From Vagococcus allomyrinae (GTDB lineage Bacteria; Bacillota; Bacilli; Lactobacillales; Vagococcaceae), in the NCBI RefSeq assembly GCF_017829975.1, contig NZ_JAEEGA010000023.1, forward strand, positions 1 through 64,000: 64,000 nt of DNA, written 5' to 3'. Below the pieces are notes generated by a model that was not told the DNA's origin, did not search any database, and worked only from the letters and a program-made list of their open reading frames with translations. Made by a program: the position numbers and the translations under genes. The stretch's first letter is position 1; each line of letters opens with the position of its first letter. Below, in pieces: positions 1 to 9,276 of this stretch.

Positions 1-132
1 GGTCCATAGGGCATACGCCATTGGTGCTGCTCCCATTGGTAATCCTGGGTGTCCTGAATTTGCTTTCTGAATCGCGTCCATACTAAGGGTACGGATTGAA
101 TTAACGCCTAACTCATCGATCTTGTCGAACAA
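1..132 (-). CDS. tkt: Transketolase, N-terminal fragment (runs off the window)
   Basis: The 44 visible codons read [20 protein letters not shown] and then a [19 protein letters not shown]-like block, the conserved transketolase N-terminus. The SGHPG stretch lies near the thiamine diphosphate and substrate site. Transketolase moves two-carbon units in the non-oxidative pentose phosphate pathway. The preferred start is TTG at 132, because an AGGAGG lies 8 bases upstream. An in-frame ATG at 141 directly abuts that ribosome site and is less likely. The rest of the gene lies left of position 1, so its integrity cannot be judged. Confidence 0.9.
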   Translation of the reverse strand, partial: MFDKIDELGVNSIRTLSMDAIQKANSGHPGLPMGAAPMAYALWT

Positions 133-241
133 AATAATCATCCTCCTGCTATTTTAGGTTTTTTTTACCTTTATAGGATTATTTTACCTTTTGTTCAGGC
201 AAATTGCAATTGAAAAATGAAATCGTTTTGCTTTTTTTAGA

Positions 242-292
242 AAATAGAGGCCTTTCAAGGTAGATAAACTAGCCTTAAAAGCCCCTATTATT
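242..292 (-). terminator. Terminator after the UPF0291 gene
   Basis: On the minus strand the stem begins AATAGGGGC and ends GCCTCTATTTTCT, with a second paired block AAGG/CCTT inside. It starts at the stop codon of the UPF0291 gene and ends in a T-rich run. Confidence 0.6.
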
Positions 293-539
293 ACTCTTTA
301 TGACGATTATGTAATCCTTTTTCTTTTTGAATCCCTTTTAATTTATCTGGTGTCACATCATTGCCTTCTTGATCCACCACTTTCATTCCTTCAATATGAT
401 TGCGCATCCCGCCGCGGAATTTTTCAAGGTATTCTTCTCTCAATATTTTTTGTTCTTTTTGTTCGTTTAGCGACAGGCCTTCAGCTTTGGCCTTTTTTGC
501 CAATTCATTAATGCGGTCTAATTTGTCCTTTGATAGCAT
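291..539 (-). CDS. UPF0291 family protein (YnzC-like)
   Basis: This is an 82-residue, highly charged, helical protein with no membrane segment. It begins [18 protein letters not shown] and contains the block [19 protein letters not shown], both characteristic of the UPF0291/YnzC family. The B. subtilis member belongs to the lexA/yneA neighbourhood, and here the gene is divergent from lexA. A GGAGG ribosome site lies 7 bases before the ATG. The molecular function of the family is not established. It might share SOS control from the intergenic LexA box, but that box is placed over the lexA promoter. Confidence 0.85.
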   Translation of the reverse strand: MLSKDKLDRINELAKKAKAEGLSLNEQKEQKILREEYLEKFRGGMRNHIEGMKVVDQEGNDVTPDKLKGIQKEKGLHNRHKE

Positions 540-705
540 GCGATTCCCTCCAAGATCTTTCTAAGCGACTGCTGCTAACAGCTCGCCAACGCCTTTAATA
601 CTAGACTATTTCCTTTCAAAAAACAACTAAATTACTTGGATTTTGAAAGGCGGGTTTAAAAAATCCCTTCAAAAGAAAAAAAAGTGGCTTTCTCACAGAA
701 ACAAG

Positions 706-719
706 CGAACATCTGTTTG
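706..719 (+). promoter_or_regulatory. LexA (SOS) box upstream of lexA
   Basis: CGAACATCTGTTTG matches the Gram-positive SOS consensus CGAACRNRYGTTYC at nearly every position. It overlaps the likely -35 region of lexA; an extended -10 (TGC then TAAACT) follows near 736-744. This fits autorepression of lexA. Confidence 0.85.
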
Positions 720-782
720 ATTTTTTGTCACTTTTATGCTAAACTCAAATTAATACTAAAACTGCCTTAAGGAGGTATCAGT

Positions 783-1397
783 ATGGCACAAGAAACACGA
801 CAATCCGAAATTTTAAAATACATTCATAGCCAAGTTGAAGCCAAAGGCTACCCACCGACAGTAAGAGAGATCGGCACAGCTGTTAACCTGTCTTCGACAT
901 CTACGGTTCACGGACATTTGTCCAGACTTGAGAAAAAAGGACTTTTACAACGAGACCCTACTAAACCTCGTGCCATCGAATTAACACAAATCGGGTTAGA
1001 TATGATTGGCATTCGCCCATCAACTATTCCCATTTTAGGAACGGTAACGGCTGGGGAACCCATTTTAGCCGTTGAAGAAGCGTTGGATTTCTTTCCGATT
1101 CCGCCAGACTTAAAATATGAAGACAATAGCCTTTTTATGTTAACGATTCGCGGCGAAAGCATGATCAACGCTGGCATATTAGATGGGGATCAAGTCATTG
1201 TCAAAAAGCAATCTTCCGCTTCTAATGGCGAAATTGTAATCGCCATGACAGACGAAGACGAAGCAACCTGTAAGAGATTTTACAAAGAAAAAGATCACTT
1301 CCGTTTACAACCGGAAAATGATAGTTTAGAACCAATTATTTTACCGAATGTCTCCATTTTAGGTAAAGTCGTCGGCTTATATCGAAATCATATCTAG
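783..1397 (+). CDS. lexA: LexA, SOS response repressor and self-cleaving protease
   Basis: The protein has 204 residues, the normal LexA length. Residues 1-70 form the winged-helix DNA-binding domain ([20 protein letters not shown]). The Ala90-Gly91 pair in TVTAGEP is the RecA-stimulated self-cleavage site. The catalytic dyad is Ser126 in RGESM and Lys164 in ATCKRF. LexA represses DNA-damage genes and is inactivated on RecA filaments. AAGGAGG lies 8 bases before the ATG. The gene has its own LexA box upstream, and the next gene carries two more boxes. Confidence 0.97.
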   Translation: MAQETRQSEILKYIHSQVEAKGYPPTVREIGTAVNLSSTSTVHGHLSRLEKKGLLQRDPTKPRAIELTQIGLDMIGIRPSTIPILGTVTAGEPILAVEEALDFFPIPPDLKYEDNSLFMLTIRGESMINAGILDGDQVIVKKQSSASNGEIVIAMTDEDEATCKRFYKEKDHFRLQPENDSLEPIILPNVSILGKVVGLYRNHI

Positions 1398-1402
1398 TCA
1401 AT

Positions 1403-1438
1403 AAAACAATCAGTTGCTTAACTGGTTGTTTTATTTTA
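1403..1438 (+). terminator. Terminator after lexA
   Basis: AAAACAATCAGTT pairs imperfectly with AACTGGTTGTTTT just past the lexA stop, followed by a T-rich run. Confidence 0.65.
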
Positions 1439-1510
1439 TCTTCAATTCTAGATACTTCTCCTTGGGATATCACGTTTTTGCTATTTTAATTTCTTTTTTG
1501 CATTTTCCAC

Positions 1511-1560
1511 TTTACAAAGCGAACATTTGTTTGTATAATAAAGAAAAGAACAAACGTTCG
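1511..1560 (+). promoter_or_regulatory. SOS promoter with two LexA boxes
   Basis: A -35 TTTACA (1511-1516) and a -10 TATAAT (1534-1539) are 17 bases apart. LexA box 1, CGAACATTTGTTTG (1520-1533), fills the spacer. LexA box 2 (1547-1560), read on the minus strand as CGAACGTTTGTTCT, covers the transcription start. Two boxes on one promoter predict tight repression and strong SOS induction of the 66-codon gene that follows. Confidence 0.85.
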
Positions 1561-1584
1561 CATAACTTATAAGAGGTGATATAA

Positions 1585-1788
1585 ATGGTAGGAATTCGTA
1601 GAATTGGCTTGGTATTTGTTATATTGGTTATTGGTATTTGCTTAGGGTCTCTAGGAGTTAAAACTGCATTATTAATCGTCACACCTTTATTTTTCTTATG
1701 GTTCATGGTCTGGGATGAAAGAAGTTACCGTCGCCACACTCGCAAACAGCATTATCAAAGCGATCGCGCTTATAGCTATCGCCGTTAA
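1585..1788 (+). CDS. Small SOS-controlled membrane protein, function unknown
   Basis: This 67-residue protein has a hydrophobic stretch from about residue 6 to 44. It is long enough for two closely spaced membrane helices (VFVILVIGICLGSL, then ALLIVTPLFFLWFMV). A basic, aromatic tail (RSYRRHTRKQHYQS) follows, probably cytoplasmic. An AGAGGTG ribosome site lies upstream. The promoter holds two LexA boxes. In B. subtilis the gene beside lexA is yneA, an SOS cell-division inhibitor with one membrane helix and a LysM domain. No LysM is visible here, so analogy to YneA rests on position and regulation only. Confidence 0.75.
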   Translation: MVGIRRIGLVFVILVIGICLGSLGVKTALLIVTPLFFLWFMVWDERSYRRHTRKQHYQSDRAYSYRR

Positions 1789-1798
1789 CCTATTAAAA

Positions 1799-1853
1799 AG
1801 ACTCTTTAGCTCAGACGTTATCCCCCTAACGTCTGTCTAAAGAGCTTTTTTTA
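1799..1853 (+). terminator. Strong terminator after the SOS membrane protein gene
   Basis: CTCTTTAG and TCAGACGTTA pair with TAACGTCTG and CTAAAGAG, followed by TTTTTTT. Confidence 0.85.
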
Positions 1854-1913
1854 CTTTAAGCTTTTAATCACCTTTCGTTCTAGCGCTATGCAAGTCCACA
1901 TGGTCTATACATA

Positions 1914-1955
1914 AAAAGAAGCAGACCAACTGATCGTTGAATCTGCTTCTTTTGA
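1914..1955. terminator. Bidirectional terminator after the L,D-transpeptidase gene
   Basis: AAAAGAAGCAGA pairs perfectly with TCTGCTTCTTTT, with A and T runs on the two sides. It lies just beyond the stop of the minus-strand transpeptidase gene. Confidence 0.8.
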
Positions 1956-1957
1956 CT

Positions 1958-2605
1958 TTATTCTGTCACCTTAACTGGGGTTCCAGCCGGGACATTGTCG
2001 TAAAACCATTGTGAATCAGGCATTGATAAGCGGAAACAGCCGTGTGAGGCCCGCTCACCTAATTTTTCAGCTTCCGCCACATTGACTTCCAACGCCTCGT
2101 TAACCGGCACACTGTGGAACAAATAGACACCGTAGTCCTTAAACGACACGTAATTAAGTGCCCCTTCACCTAGTTCATTGTTAAAAAAGCTTTCACCGCG
2201 AATTTCTTGAATCTCAAAGTCTCCCAGAGGTGTGGCATTTTCTTCATCTGCCAAACCCGAAGAGGTAATCATGGTATAGATTAGCTGGTCTTGGTCATAA
2301 AAATAGATTCGCTGATCTGTCACGTTCGCAACGATGCGCAACGCCGTCTCAGAAGTTAACTCAGGGTAGTCGCCACCTGTTGGCTTTTTCCATAAGTCTT
2401 TATCATTTTCCGGGGTCACTGCCGCTTTTTTCGCCTCTCTCAGTGGTAACTTTGGCCCTTTTAATGAGGCTGATGGGCCGATTAACGTTTTATTTTGTGT
2501 TTCTTCTAATGTTGTGCCTTCAGCGGGTGTTGCCACTAATATAGCCATGACAACTAGAAGTACGCCGATTAAATAATGTCGTTGTTGGATCGCTCTCAAG
2601 TCCAC
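1958..2605 (-). CDS. L,D-transpeptidase (YkuD domain), membrane anchored
   Basis: The protein has 215 residues. An N-terminal hydrophobic helix (about 11-26) anchors it or acts as a signal. Residues about 88-213 form the YkuD catalytic domain, with His164 (LFHSVP) and the signature SHGCFR holding the nucleophile Cys190. Enzymes of this type make or remodel 3-3 cross-links in peptidoglycan, or attach proteins to it, outside the cell. The marked start is GTG at 2605 with AGGGG close upstream; TTG two codons later is also possible. The gene stands alone between terminators. Confidence 0.85.
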   Translation of the reverse strand: MDLRAIQQRHYLIGVLLVVMAILVATPAEGTTLEETQNKTLIGPSASLKGPKLPLREAKKAAVTPENDKDLWKKPTGGDYPELTSETALRIVANVTDQRIYFYDQDQLIYTMITSSGLADEENATPLGDFEIQEIRGESFFNNELGEGALNYVSFKDYGVYLFHSVPVNEALEVNVAEAEKLGERASHGCFRLSMPDSQWFYDNVPAGTPVKVTE

Positions 2606-2835
2606 TCATCCCCTTTTCTCGTTCACCTGAATGACGCAGTCCCCACATCATGTTACACTTTACCACAGGATGTTTTTCACGTCAAAAGATAGGGTGTTAA
2701 TCTAAGGAACAATCTTTTTCGAAAACCTCTTAAGTTTTGCCAATTTCATATTCACCAGCCGAAAGGAGGATCAGCAAGACTAGTAAGGCTGTAGCCATCA
2801 TTTACCTGCCTAGCAATTGACAGCTGGCGATAGCA

Positions 2836-2863
2836 AAAAAGGCAGCTTTTCAGCCGCCTGCCA
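2836..2863 (-). terminator. Terminator after the nucleoid-associated protein gene
   Basis: GGCAG...CTGCC on the minus strand is followed by TTTTTTG, just past the stop codon. Confidence 0.6.
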
Positions 2864-3853
2864 TTAAAATTTATTAATGATCTCATCCACATTTTTAATC
2901 ATGACTGAAATCGTACCGTCAGGATTGTTGATAAACTCAATCAATTCTTTATTTTTATATACTTCCACTGGAATAATCATCTCTATCCCATTGGCTAATT
3001 TTAATTTTTGCTTGCTGTATTTCTTTTCGTATTTGGGCACATTGATCGGAATATCCTCATCAAAATTGGTTCGCTCGACCCGTTCGATGTATTCGGCTTT
3101 TGCGGAAATATTGTTTTCAAAGACCATCTCAGCAATCTTTTCGTTGCTGATTTTGCCTTCTTCTTCAATGCTTTCATAAACTGCTTGTTGAATATTTGAC
3201 ATGCTGACGTATTTTTCTTCGTTGTACTTATCGGCGATTTCTTTGACCGCTTTTTTAACAATTTTAATGTTATCTTGAACGGTTGGGGTTGCTTCTGTTT
3301 TTAATAAGACGCTTGAAAAGTACTCAACTTTACGGCCATCAAATTTGTATTTTTTCTCCACTAAGTCGAAGGTCTGTTTTGTCACATTAATTAAGACCGC
3401 TTCTTCCACTTTTTGGGTAATGCTTGGCAAAATCGTTTTATTGATGATGATATTGTTTAACATGCCATCGTCCACATAATCAACAAAATGGGTATAAGCT
3501 GGACGGTAATTTAACTTAAAGATCCCTACGTATTGATCTGTTTCGTCTTCACCATGGAAGTATAGCAAATCTCCACTGGGAATTTCCTCCCCTTGTACGA
3601 CACAATCATAAAATTTTTGCGCCACGCTGGTACTTTTTTCAACAAAGCTCAGTTGTTCGTTGCTAATGTCCGCAAACAAGTCATTGCTGCCATCTAAGGT
3701 GCCTGTTTTAAAATCAGCGTTGTTAAAACGTTTCATGATCCCTTCTAAATAGGTTTTAACAGCGTAATCAGTCATGGCCAATTCCTTTTGAGAACAAATC
3801 AGCGAACTAGCTTCCAAATCTAAGACGTGTAAAATTGCTTCTTTAATTTCCAT
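2864..3853 (-). CDS. Nucleoid-associated protein (NdpA/YejK family)
   Basis: The 329-residue soluble protein matches the 37-kDa nucleoid-associated protein family along its whole length. Typical blocks are GDLLYFHGEDETDQYVGIFK near residue 95 and a C-terminal region containing FDEDIPINVP. Family members bind the nucleoid, but a specific role is not established. AAGGAG lies 8 bases before the ATG. It is monocistronic, with a terminator downstream. Confidence 0.8.
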   Translation of the reverse strand: MEIKEAILHVLDLEASSLICSQKELAMTDYAVKTYLEGIMKRFNNADFKTGTLDGSNDLFADISNEQLSFVEKSTSVAQKFYDCVVQGEEIPSGDLLYFHGEDETDQYVGIFKLNYRPAYTHFVDYVDDGMLNNIIINKTILPSITQKVEEAVLINVTKQTFDLVEKKYKFDGRKVEYFSSVLLKTEATPTVQDNIKIVKKAVKEIADKYNEEKYVSMSNIQQAVYESIEEEGKISNEKIAEMVFENNISAKAEYIERVERTNFDEDIPINVPKYEKKYSKQKLKLANGIEMIIPVEVYKNKELIEFINNPDGTISVMIKNVDEIINKF

Positions 3854-3957
3854 TTAATTGCTCCTTAATCTTACAAATAACACTATCTTTGTTATTATAC
3901 AACATAATAGCTGGTGGGTGTAAGCAAAAAAACTGCTTTTCGCTCCTAAAATAATGC

Positions 3958-3999
3958 CAAAATCCTCAAGCTCACTTCTCAGCGAACTTGAGGATTTTT
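3958..3999. terminator. Terminator after galU
   Basis: AAAATCCTCAAG pairs with CTTGAGGATTTTT across a 17-base loop, immediately beyond the galU stop. Confidence 0.85.
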
Positions 4000-4000
4000 C

Positions 4001-4912
4001 TTACTTTTTAGGTGATTTCTTCGGTTTTTCTTCTGCTTCTAAGTCTTTCCCTAATTGAATGATAAACTCTTTCAAGTTATCTTTTACTTCTGGGTGAGTT
4101 AAGCCATATTCAATACTGGTTTTCATAAAGCCAAATTTATCACCAACGTCGTAGCGTTTGCCAGTAAACTGGTGGGCAAACACTCGTTGTGTTTTATTTA
4201 AGGTGTCAATGGCATCAGTTAATTGAATCTCGCCACCTGCTCCTGGTGTTTGTTGATCCAAGACATCAAAGATCTCAGGCGTCAACAGGTAACGGCCAAT
4301 GATCGCCAAATTACTTGGAGCTTCTTCTGGATTTGGTTTTTCAACAAAATTTTTCACGTTGTACAAGCCTTTTTTCACCATGTGTTCCGGATTGATGATG
4401 CCATATTTTGAGGTATCTTCATGGGGAACTTCCATCACGGCAATCGTCGAAGCACGCGTTTCATCGTAATCGTTGATCAACTGCTTTGTTAACGGAATCG
4501 TATCTTCCATTAAGTCGTCACCTAACATGACAACAAAGGGCTCATTGCCCACAAAGGCACGGCCTAATGAGACGGCGTGGCCTAAGCCGCGAGGACTTGA
4601 TTGACGCATAAAATGCAAGTTTAAATCGGTGGTTTCTTCCACTAGCTTTAATAGTTCTGTTTTCCCTTTGGATTTCAAATTCATCTCTAATTCTAAGTTC
4701 GCATCAAAATGATCTTCAATCGGGCGTTTCGCTTTACCAGTAATGATCAAGATATCTTCAATTCCTGAAGCTAAGGCTTCTTCGACGATAAACTGAATGG
4801 TTGGCTTGTCGACAATCGGCAACATTTCCTTTGCCATGGCTTTTGTAGCTGGTAAAAACCTGGTTCCTAAACCGGCCGCTGGAATAATGGCCTTTTTCAC
4901 TCGTTGTTTCAC
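4001..4912 (-). CDS. galU: UTP-glucose-1-phosphate uridylyltransferase
   Basis: The 303-residue protein starts with the nucleotidyltransferase signature [15 protein letters not shown] and continues with [13 protein letters not shown]. It also has the internal block VMLGDDL that holds the metal-binding Asp. It makes UDP-glucose for glycolipids, teichoic acid decoration and polysaccharides. It is the last gene of the hprK-lgt-ppaX-gpsA-galU block, 50 bases after gpsA. A Lys/Pro-rich tail ([10 protein letters not shown]) follows the catalytic domain. Confidence 0.96.
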   Translation of the reverse strand: MKQRVKKAIIPAAGLGTRFLPATKAMAKEMLPIVDKPTIQFIVEEALASGIEDILIITGKAKRPIEDHFDANLELEMNLKSKGKTELLKLVEETTDLNLHFMRQSSPRGLGHAVSLGRAFVGNEPFVVMLGDDLMEDTIPLTKQLINDYDETRASTIAVMEVPHEDTSKYGIINPEHMVKKGLYNVKNFVEKPNPEEAPSNLAIIGRYLLTPEIFDVLDQQTPGAGGEIQLTDAIDTLNKTQRVFAHQFTGKRYDVGDKFGFMKTSIEYGLTHPEVKDNLKEFIIQLGKDLEAEEKPKKSPKK

Positions 4913-4962
4913 AATACATTCTCCTCTTCTATAGTGGGATATTCCCTTTTAGATAGCACGCC

Positions 4963-5973
4963 TTAAAATTCTTTTTCTGAGCGGCCGTCGCGCAACATGA
5001 TTAATTTTGCGGCTTCTTGTACATCTGCCCCTTCATAGAGGACTTTATAAATGGTTTCGGTAATTGGCATTTCAACATTTAACTCCTGAGAGAGCTCGTA
5101 AGCGGCTTTGGTCGTGGAAACACCTTCCACGATCATGCCCATGTTGTCTAACACTTCTTGTAAGTTATGACCGCGTCCCAGTAAATCACCTGCCCGCCAA
5201 TTACGGGAGTGAACACTGGTACAAGTGACAATCAAATCCCCGACGCCACTCATACCGATAAAGGTCAGTGGATCAGCGCCCATGGCAACACCTAAGCGAC
5301 TGATTTCCGCCAAACCACGAGTCATGATTGCGGCTTTGGCATTGTCGCCAAAACCTAAACCATGAATCGCCCCTGAGCCTAAAGCAATAATATTCTTTAA
5401 AGCCGCACCAGTTTCAACACCGATCACGTCATCGTTGGTATAAATGCGGAAATAGTCATTCATAAATAACTGCTGAACGTATTCAGCATATTTTAAATTT
5501 TTACTGGCAGCTGTAATGGTGGTAATATCACGCACAGCCACTTCTTCTGCGTGGCTAGGGCCCGAAAGGACTACCACATCTTGACGTTTGTCTGCGGGAA
5601 TCTCTTCCATTAGAACTTGCGAAATACGCTTGTGAGTCCCTTGTTCCAGACCTTTACTGGCGTGAATAATGACTGGTTTTGTGTCCAGCACCGCCACTAG
5701 TTGGGCAGCGACTGAGCGGATGGCCTTCGTTGGCACAACAAATAGAATGGCATCTGCACCGGTGACGGCTGTTTTCAAGTCATATTCCGCTTTTAATTCC
5801 AGTGGCAACAGAAGATCTGGCAAATAGTGTTGATTGGTGTGCTGCTGGTTAATTTCAGCAATCTGATCGACTTCCCGCCCCCAGATGGTAACATCGTGAC
5901 CATTCTCAACTAAAACTTTCGCTAAGGCAGTTCCCCATGACCCTGGTCCTAGAACAGCAATTTTTTGTTTCAT
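4963..5973 (-). CDS. gpsA: Glycerol-3-phosphate dehydrogenase [NAD(P)+]
   Basis: The 336-residue protein has an N-terminal Rossmann motif [10 protein letters not shown] and the family block [18 protein letters not shown] with its catalytic lysine (AALKN). It reduces dihydroxyacetone phosphate to sn-glycerol 3-phosphate, the backbone of membrane phospholipids. The ribosome site GGAGG overlaps the end of the upstream phosphatase gene, so the two are translationally linked. In Lactobacillales gpsA commonly lies between lgt and galU. Confidence 0.96.
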   Translation of the reverse strand: MKQKIAVLGPGSWGTALAKVLVENGHDVTIWGREVDQIAEINQQHTNQHYLPDLLLPLELKAEYDLKTAVTGADAILFVVPTKAIRSVAAQLVAVLDTKPVIIHASKGLEQGTHKRISQVLMEEIPADKRQDVVVLSGPSHAEEVAVRDITTITAASKNLKYAEYVQQLFMNDYFRIYTNDDVIGVETGAALKNIIALGSGAIHGLGFGDNAKAAIMTRGLAEISRLGVAMGADPLTFIGMSGVGDLIVTCTSVHSRNWRAGDLLGRGHNLQEVLDNMGMIVEGVSTTKAAYELSQELNVEMPITETIYKVLYEGADVQEAAKLIMLRDGRSEKEF

Positions 5974-5976
5974 CTG

Positions 5977-6627
5977 TTAATTTCCTCCAGTTTTTGATAG
6001 AATCCACTCTGTTAAGTCTACCATAGAATCGACTATTTTATCCGGTTGATAAGGTGCCATCTCAGCTGTTGTTTTTTGTGACCAGCTAACAAAAACACTT
6101 TCCATGCCTGCATTGTGGCCCGCTTGAATATCGTGCCAATTGTCCCCGACCATCAAACATTCTTCTGGCTTCACTCCTAAACGGCTCATCGCCACTTGTA
6201 ACGGCTCTGGATCGGGTTTGACCTTTTGATAATCGTTGCCCCCAATTACTTCGTGGAAGTAAGGGGTCATTTCCAGTAAATCAAGTCCTTTTAGCAAAAC
6301 AGCGTTGTATTTAGTCGAAACAACGGCTAGATTAAGCCCAGCGGCTTTTAAGCGCCTTAAAGACTGATTAACATCGGGAAAGGTTTGAATCAATGCGTCG
6401 TGTTGCGCGTGATTGTACTCCCGATACTCCCGAACCATTTGGTCGGCTTTTTCAGGCAATAAATTACCAAAAACTTCTTCTAAGGGTGGCCCATTAAAAT
6501 GTCGGACCCCTTCAGTATCGTATTCACCTGGAAAATACTTATTTAAGACATGCAAATAAGATTCAGAAATCAGGTGATTGGTATCGGCTAAGGTACCATC
6601 AAAATCAAATAAAACAGTGGTTAACAT
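5977..6627 (-). CDS. ppaX: HAD-family phosphatase, PpaX-like pyrophosphatase
   Basis: The 216-residue protein has HAD motif I DFDGTLAD (nucleophile Asp8, acid Asp10) near the N-terminus. Motif II is VVSTK, and KPDPEP plus VGDNWHDIQAG form motifs III and IV. Its place between hprK-lgt and gpsA matches PpaX. That enzyme hydrolyses the pyrophosphate released when HPrK/P dephosphorylates Ser-P-HPr by phosphorolysis. Sequence alone would also allow a phosphoglycolate phosphatase. Confidence 0.8.
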   Translation of the reverse strand: MLTTVLFDFDGTLADTNHLISESYLHVLNKYFPGEYDTEGVRHFNGPPLEEVFGNLLPEKADQMVREYREYNHAQHDALIQTFPDVNQSLRRLKAAGLNLAVVSTKYNAVLLKGLDLLEMTPYFHEVIGGNDYQKVKPDPEPLQVAMSRLGVKPEECLMVGDNWHDIQAGHNAGMESVFVSWSQKTTAEMAPYQPDKIVDSMVDLTEWILSKTGGN

Positions 6628-6632
6628 AAAAA

Positions 6633-7451
6633 CTATCGCGCTCCTTTACGATTGTAGATCGGTGGGTTGACTTTTTTTCGACGGTAAACGATAAAGATCA
6701 AACTCCCTACAAATAAAACAAATGATAAAAATTGAGAGACGCGAATATCGCCTACTAAATAGAGACTATCGGTTCTCATCCCTTCGATAAAGAAGCGGCC
6801 AAATGAATACCACAAGACATAGCTGAAAAATACTTCGCCTTCCCGCAGGAAATCTTTCTTTTGACGCAACCATAAAATCAGGATAAAACCTAAGACATTC
6901 CAGAGACTTTCATAGAGAAAGGTCGGTTGCCGATATGCCCCATCGATGTACATATTCTCAATAATATAATTTGGTAAGTGCAAGCTTTGCAAAAAGGCCA
7001 AAGTGGTTTCACCACCAAAGGCTTCCTGATTCATAAAGTTCCCCCAACGGCCAATTGCTTGGGCGATGATCACACTTGGAGCCGCAATATCCAGAAACTT
7101 CCAAAAAGAAATATAACGTGACTGAGTGAAAAAATAAACCACTAAGCCACCTGCGATTAACCCGCCATAAATGGCTAACCCACCATTGCGAATCGCAAAA
7201 ATTTGCAGGGGATTTTCTAGGTAATACTGCCATTCAAAGATTACGTAATACAGACGAGCCCCAATAATGGCAATTGGGAGCCCCCAAAACATAAAATCAA
7301 CGATATCGTCTTCTTTTAAGCCTACACGTTTTGCCTCACGAGATGCTAGCCAAACCGCCAACACGATTCCCGTGACAATAATTACACCGTACCACTTAAC
7401 TTCCAACCCAAAGAGGTTAAAAGCCACTGGGTTTACTTGCGCTAAAAACAT
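6633..7451 (-). CDS. lgt: Prolipoprotein diacylglyceryl transferase
   Basis: This 272-residue protein has about seven membrane helices. The Lgt signature [14 protein letters not shown] is present near residue 140, with NGGLAIYGG before it and a conserved GRFFIEGMR near the C-terminus. Lgt transfers diacylglycerol to the lipobox cysteine of prelipoproteins; clients in this window include the LplA-, LivJ- and MetQ-like binding proteins. An AAGGGGG ribosome site is visible. The C-terminus is basic ([16 protein letters not shown]). Confidence 0.95.
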   Translation of the reverse strand: MFLAQVNPVAFNLFGLEVKWYGVIIVTGIVLAVWLASREAKRVGLKEDDIVDFMFWGLPIAIIGARLYYVIFEWQYYLENPLQIFAIRNGGLAIYGGLIAGGLVVYFFTQSRYISFWKFLDIAAPSVIIAQAIGRWGNFMNQEAFGGETTLAFLQSLHLPNYIIENMYIDGAYRQPTFLYESLWNVLGFILILWLRQKKDFLREGEVFFSYVLWYSFGRFFIEGMRTDSLYLVGDIRVSQFLSFVLFVGSLIFIVYRRKKVNPPIYNRKGAR

Positions 7452-7512
7452 CGATATCCCCCTTATATAAAAACAGCTAATGAGATGCCTTTAGCATCTG
7501 ATAACCTTTGTC

Positions 7513-8448
7513 TTACTCTGCTTCAGAGTTTTCTTTAATCAGTGCCGTTAAATTATTTTCAAATGTTTTAGTGGCATCATACCCCATTGTTTTGGCTCTA
7601 AAGTTCATAGCAGCAACTTCAATAATGATCGCCACATTACGACCGGTTTTAACCGGAATGGAAATTTTAGGAATGTCCACGTTCGCTATTTGGACCGTTT
7701 CAGCTGCCCCGCCTAAGCGATCAAATTTCTTTTCCTTGCTCCAGTTTTCTAAATAAATGACCAATTGAACTTGGCCACTGCCCCGTACTGAACTTGCCCC
7801 AAACAAATTCATCACGTCGATAATGCCAATGCCACGAATCTCAATCAAATGCTCCAACAGACGAGCTGGTTCACCAATCACGGTCCGTTCGTCCTGTTGA
7901 TAGACATCCACCCGATCATCTGCGATCAAGCGATGACCTTTTTTAATTAATTCTAAGGCTGTTTCACTTTTCCCAATGCCGCTGTCCCCTTGAATTAAAA
8001 CACCTAATCCATAAACTTCCACTAATACGCCGTGGATAGAGGTCCGCTTGGCTAACTGACTTTCCAAGTAGTTGGACATCACACCAGAAACTCGGGAGGT
8101 GGTCAAAGATGAACGCAAAACTGGCACATTTTTTTCTTCTGCGACCCGCAACATATTGCTTGGCGGAATTAAATCGCGGGCGAAAATAATCGCCGGCGTT
8201 TCTTCGTGACATAAGCGACGCATCACCATGACCTGCTCTTCAGGCGTCATTTTTTGCGAAAACGTCGTTTCCTTCCGACCGAACAATTGAACCCGATCAT
8301 AAGGGTAATAATTAAAATAGCCGGTCAATTCCAAACCCGGCCGGGAAATATCACTGGTGATAATTTTTCTATCTAAATAGTCTTCTCCACAAATCACATC
8401 AAGCTGTAATTCATTGACTAATTCTTGAACTGTTACTGACTCTGTCAT
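7513..8448 (-). CDS. hprK: HPr kinase/phosphorylase
   Basis: With the start at 8448 (AGAAGG upstream) the protein has 311 residues, the usual HPrK/P length. A longer frame to 8502 would add 18 residues that lack a ribosome site. The Walker A loop GDSGIGKS is at 154-161 and the catalytic His139 precedes it. The C-terminal signature appears as LIEIRGIGIIDVMNLFG. The enzyme phosphorylates HPr on Ser46 and so sets CcpA-dependent carbon catabolite repression. This matters here because the grd promoter carries a cre-like site. Confidence 0.96.
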   Translation of the reverse strand: MTESVTVQELVNELQLDVICGEDYLDRKIITSDISRPGLELTGYFNYYPYDRVQLFGRKETTFSQKMTPEEQVMVMRRLCHEETPAIIFARDLIPPSNMLRVAEEKNVPVLRSSLTTSRVSGVMSNYLESQLAKRTSIHGVLVEVYGLGVLIQGDSGIGKSETALELIKKGHRLIADDRVDVYQQDERTVIGEPARLLEHLIEIRGIGIIDVMNLFGASSVRGSGQVQLVIYLENWSKEKKFDRLGGAAETVQIANVDIPKISIPVKTGRNVAIIIEVAAMNFRAKTMGYDATKTFENNLTALIKENSEAE

Positions 8449-8613
8449 ACAAAACCTTCTCTCTAAAATCTTTGCTTGTTCCATTTTATCATTTAACGCC
8501 ATAAGTTTCTACTTAATCCAACGAACTCTGCCACTTCTTCTCATTTTCTTCACAAAAGTTAAGGCATCAACTCAGGCAATCCCTCCACTAGCAACGCCTA
8601 CGGCTTCACTCTA

Positions 8614-8661
8614 AAAAAACAGTTCCACCCGAGACTCACTCTGGAATGGAACTGTTTTTTT
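8614..8661. terminator. Bidirectional terminator overlapping the end of the DUF624 gene
   Basis: AAAAAACAGTTCCA pairs with TGGAACTGTTTTTT. The hairpin includes the last codons of the DUF624 gene, whose stop lies in the loop. Confidence 0.8.
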
Positions 8662-9265
8662 CGCCGTAAATCGGCAATCTTAAAAACCGCCGATGTAAGG
8701 TTAACATGATTAAAGCAGCTGGTAATGACATGTAGATTAAAGGCAGCAAGCCAGGAATCCAATGGAATAAATAGTAAGTAGCTGTCAAAATCACAATAAC
8801 CTTGCAAACTTCAAAAGGACTAAAGAAAATTAACAATAAGGGTTGCAATAATACTTTAGACAGTGGTAATTGGAAATGAACGTAAACTGGAAAAAAGAAA
8901 ACCAGCAGCATGATAAACAGACATAGTAATACAATGGAAAGATAATGGAGCCCGCTCATCAAATAACCTGTGGAAATGGTGGTAAGTTGATAATTAAGAT
9001 AGAGCAGCACTCCCAGTAAGATGAGCCCGATTCCCAAAAGGTTACTTTTGACGAACTCTTTCCGAAAGTAGTCGATAAAAGTACTGCCTACTTTAGTCGT
9101 CTCCCCTTCGGCTTTTATCTCTTGTCTAAGTACGGCAAACAGCGCAACTGTCGCTGGCATAATCCCTAAGATAATCCCCCCTAAGAGGGTAAATAACAAC
9201 CACAGCAAATTAAGGTACACCAACCTCGTTAACACCACTGACCAGTGATACAATTTTTCTCCCAT
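8636..9265 (-). CDS. DUF624 (YesL-like) membrane protein of a sugar ABC operon
   Basis: The 209-residue protein has about five hydrophobic helices and begins MGEKLYHWSVVLTRLVYLNL. This resembles the YesL/DUF624 family, small membrane proteins almost always encoded beside LplABC/YtcQP-type oligosaccharide importers. Their biochemical role is unknown. The gene follows the lplC-like permease by 11 bases and ends the operon. The final codons form part of the terminator hairpin. Confidence 0.8.
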   Translation of the reverse strand: MGEKLYHWSVVLTRLVYLNLLWLLFTLLGGIILGIMPATVALFAVLRQEIKAEGETTKVGSTFIDYFRKEFVKSNLLGIGLILLGVLLYLNYQLTTISTGYLMSGLHYLSIVLLCLFIMLLVFFFPVYVHFQLPLSKVLLQPLLLIFFSPFEVCKVIVILTATYYLFHWIPGLLPLIYMSLPAALIMLTLHRRFLRLPIYGEKNSSIPE

Positions 9266-9276
9266 GACCTCGCTCC

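Noticed and set aside
1512-1706. Minus-strand frame opposite the SOS membrane protein
   Set aside because: It runs through two LexA boxes and a promoter; the plus-strand gene has a ribosome site and membrane-protein composition.
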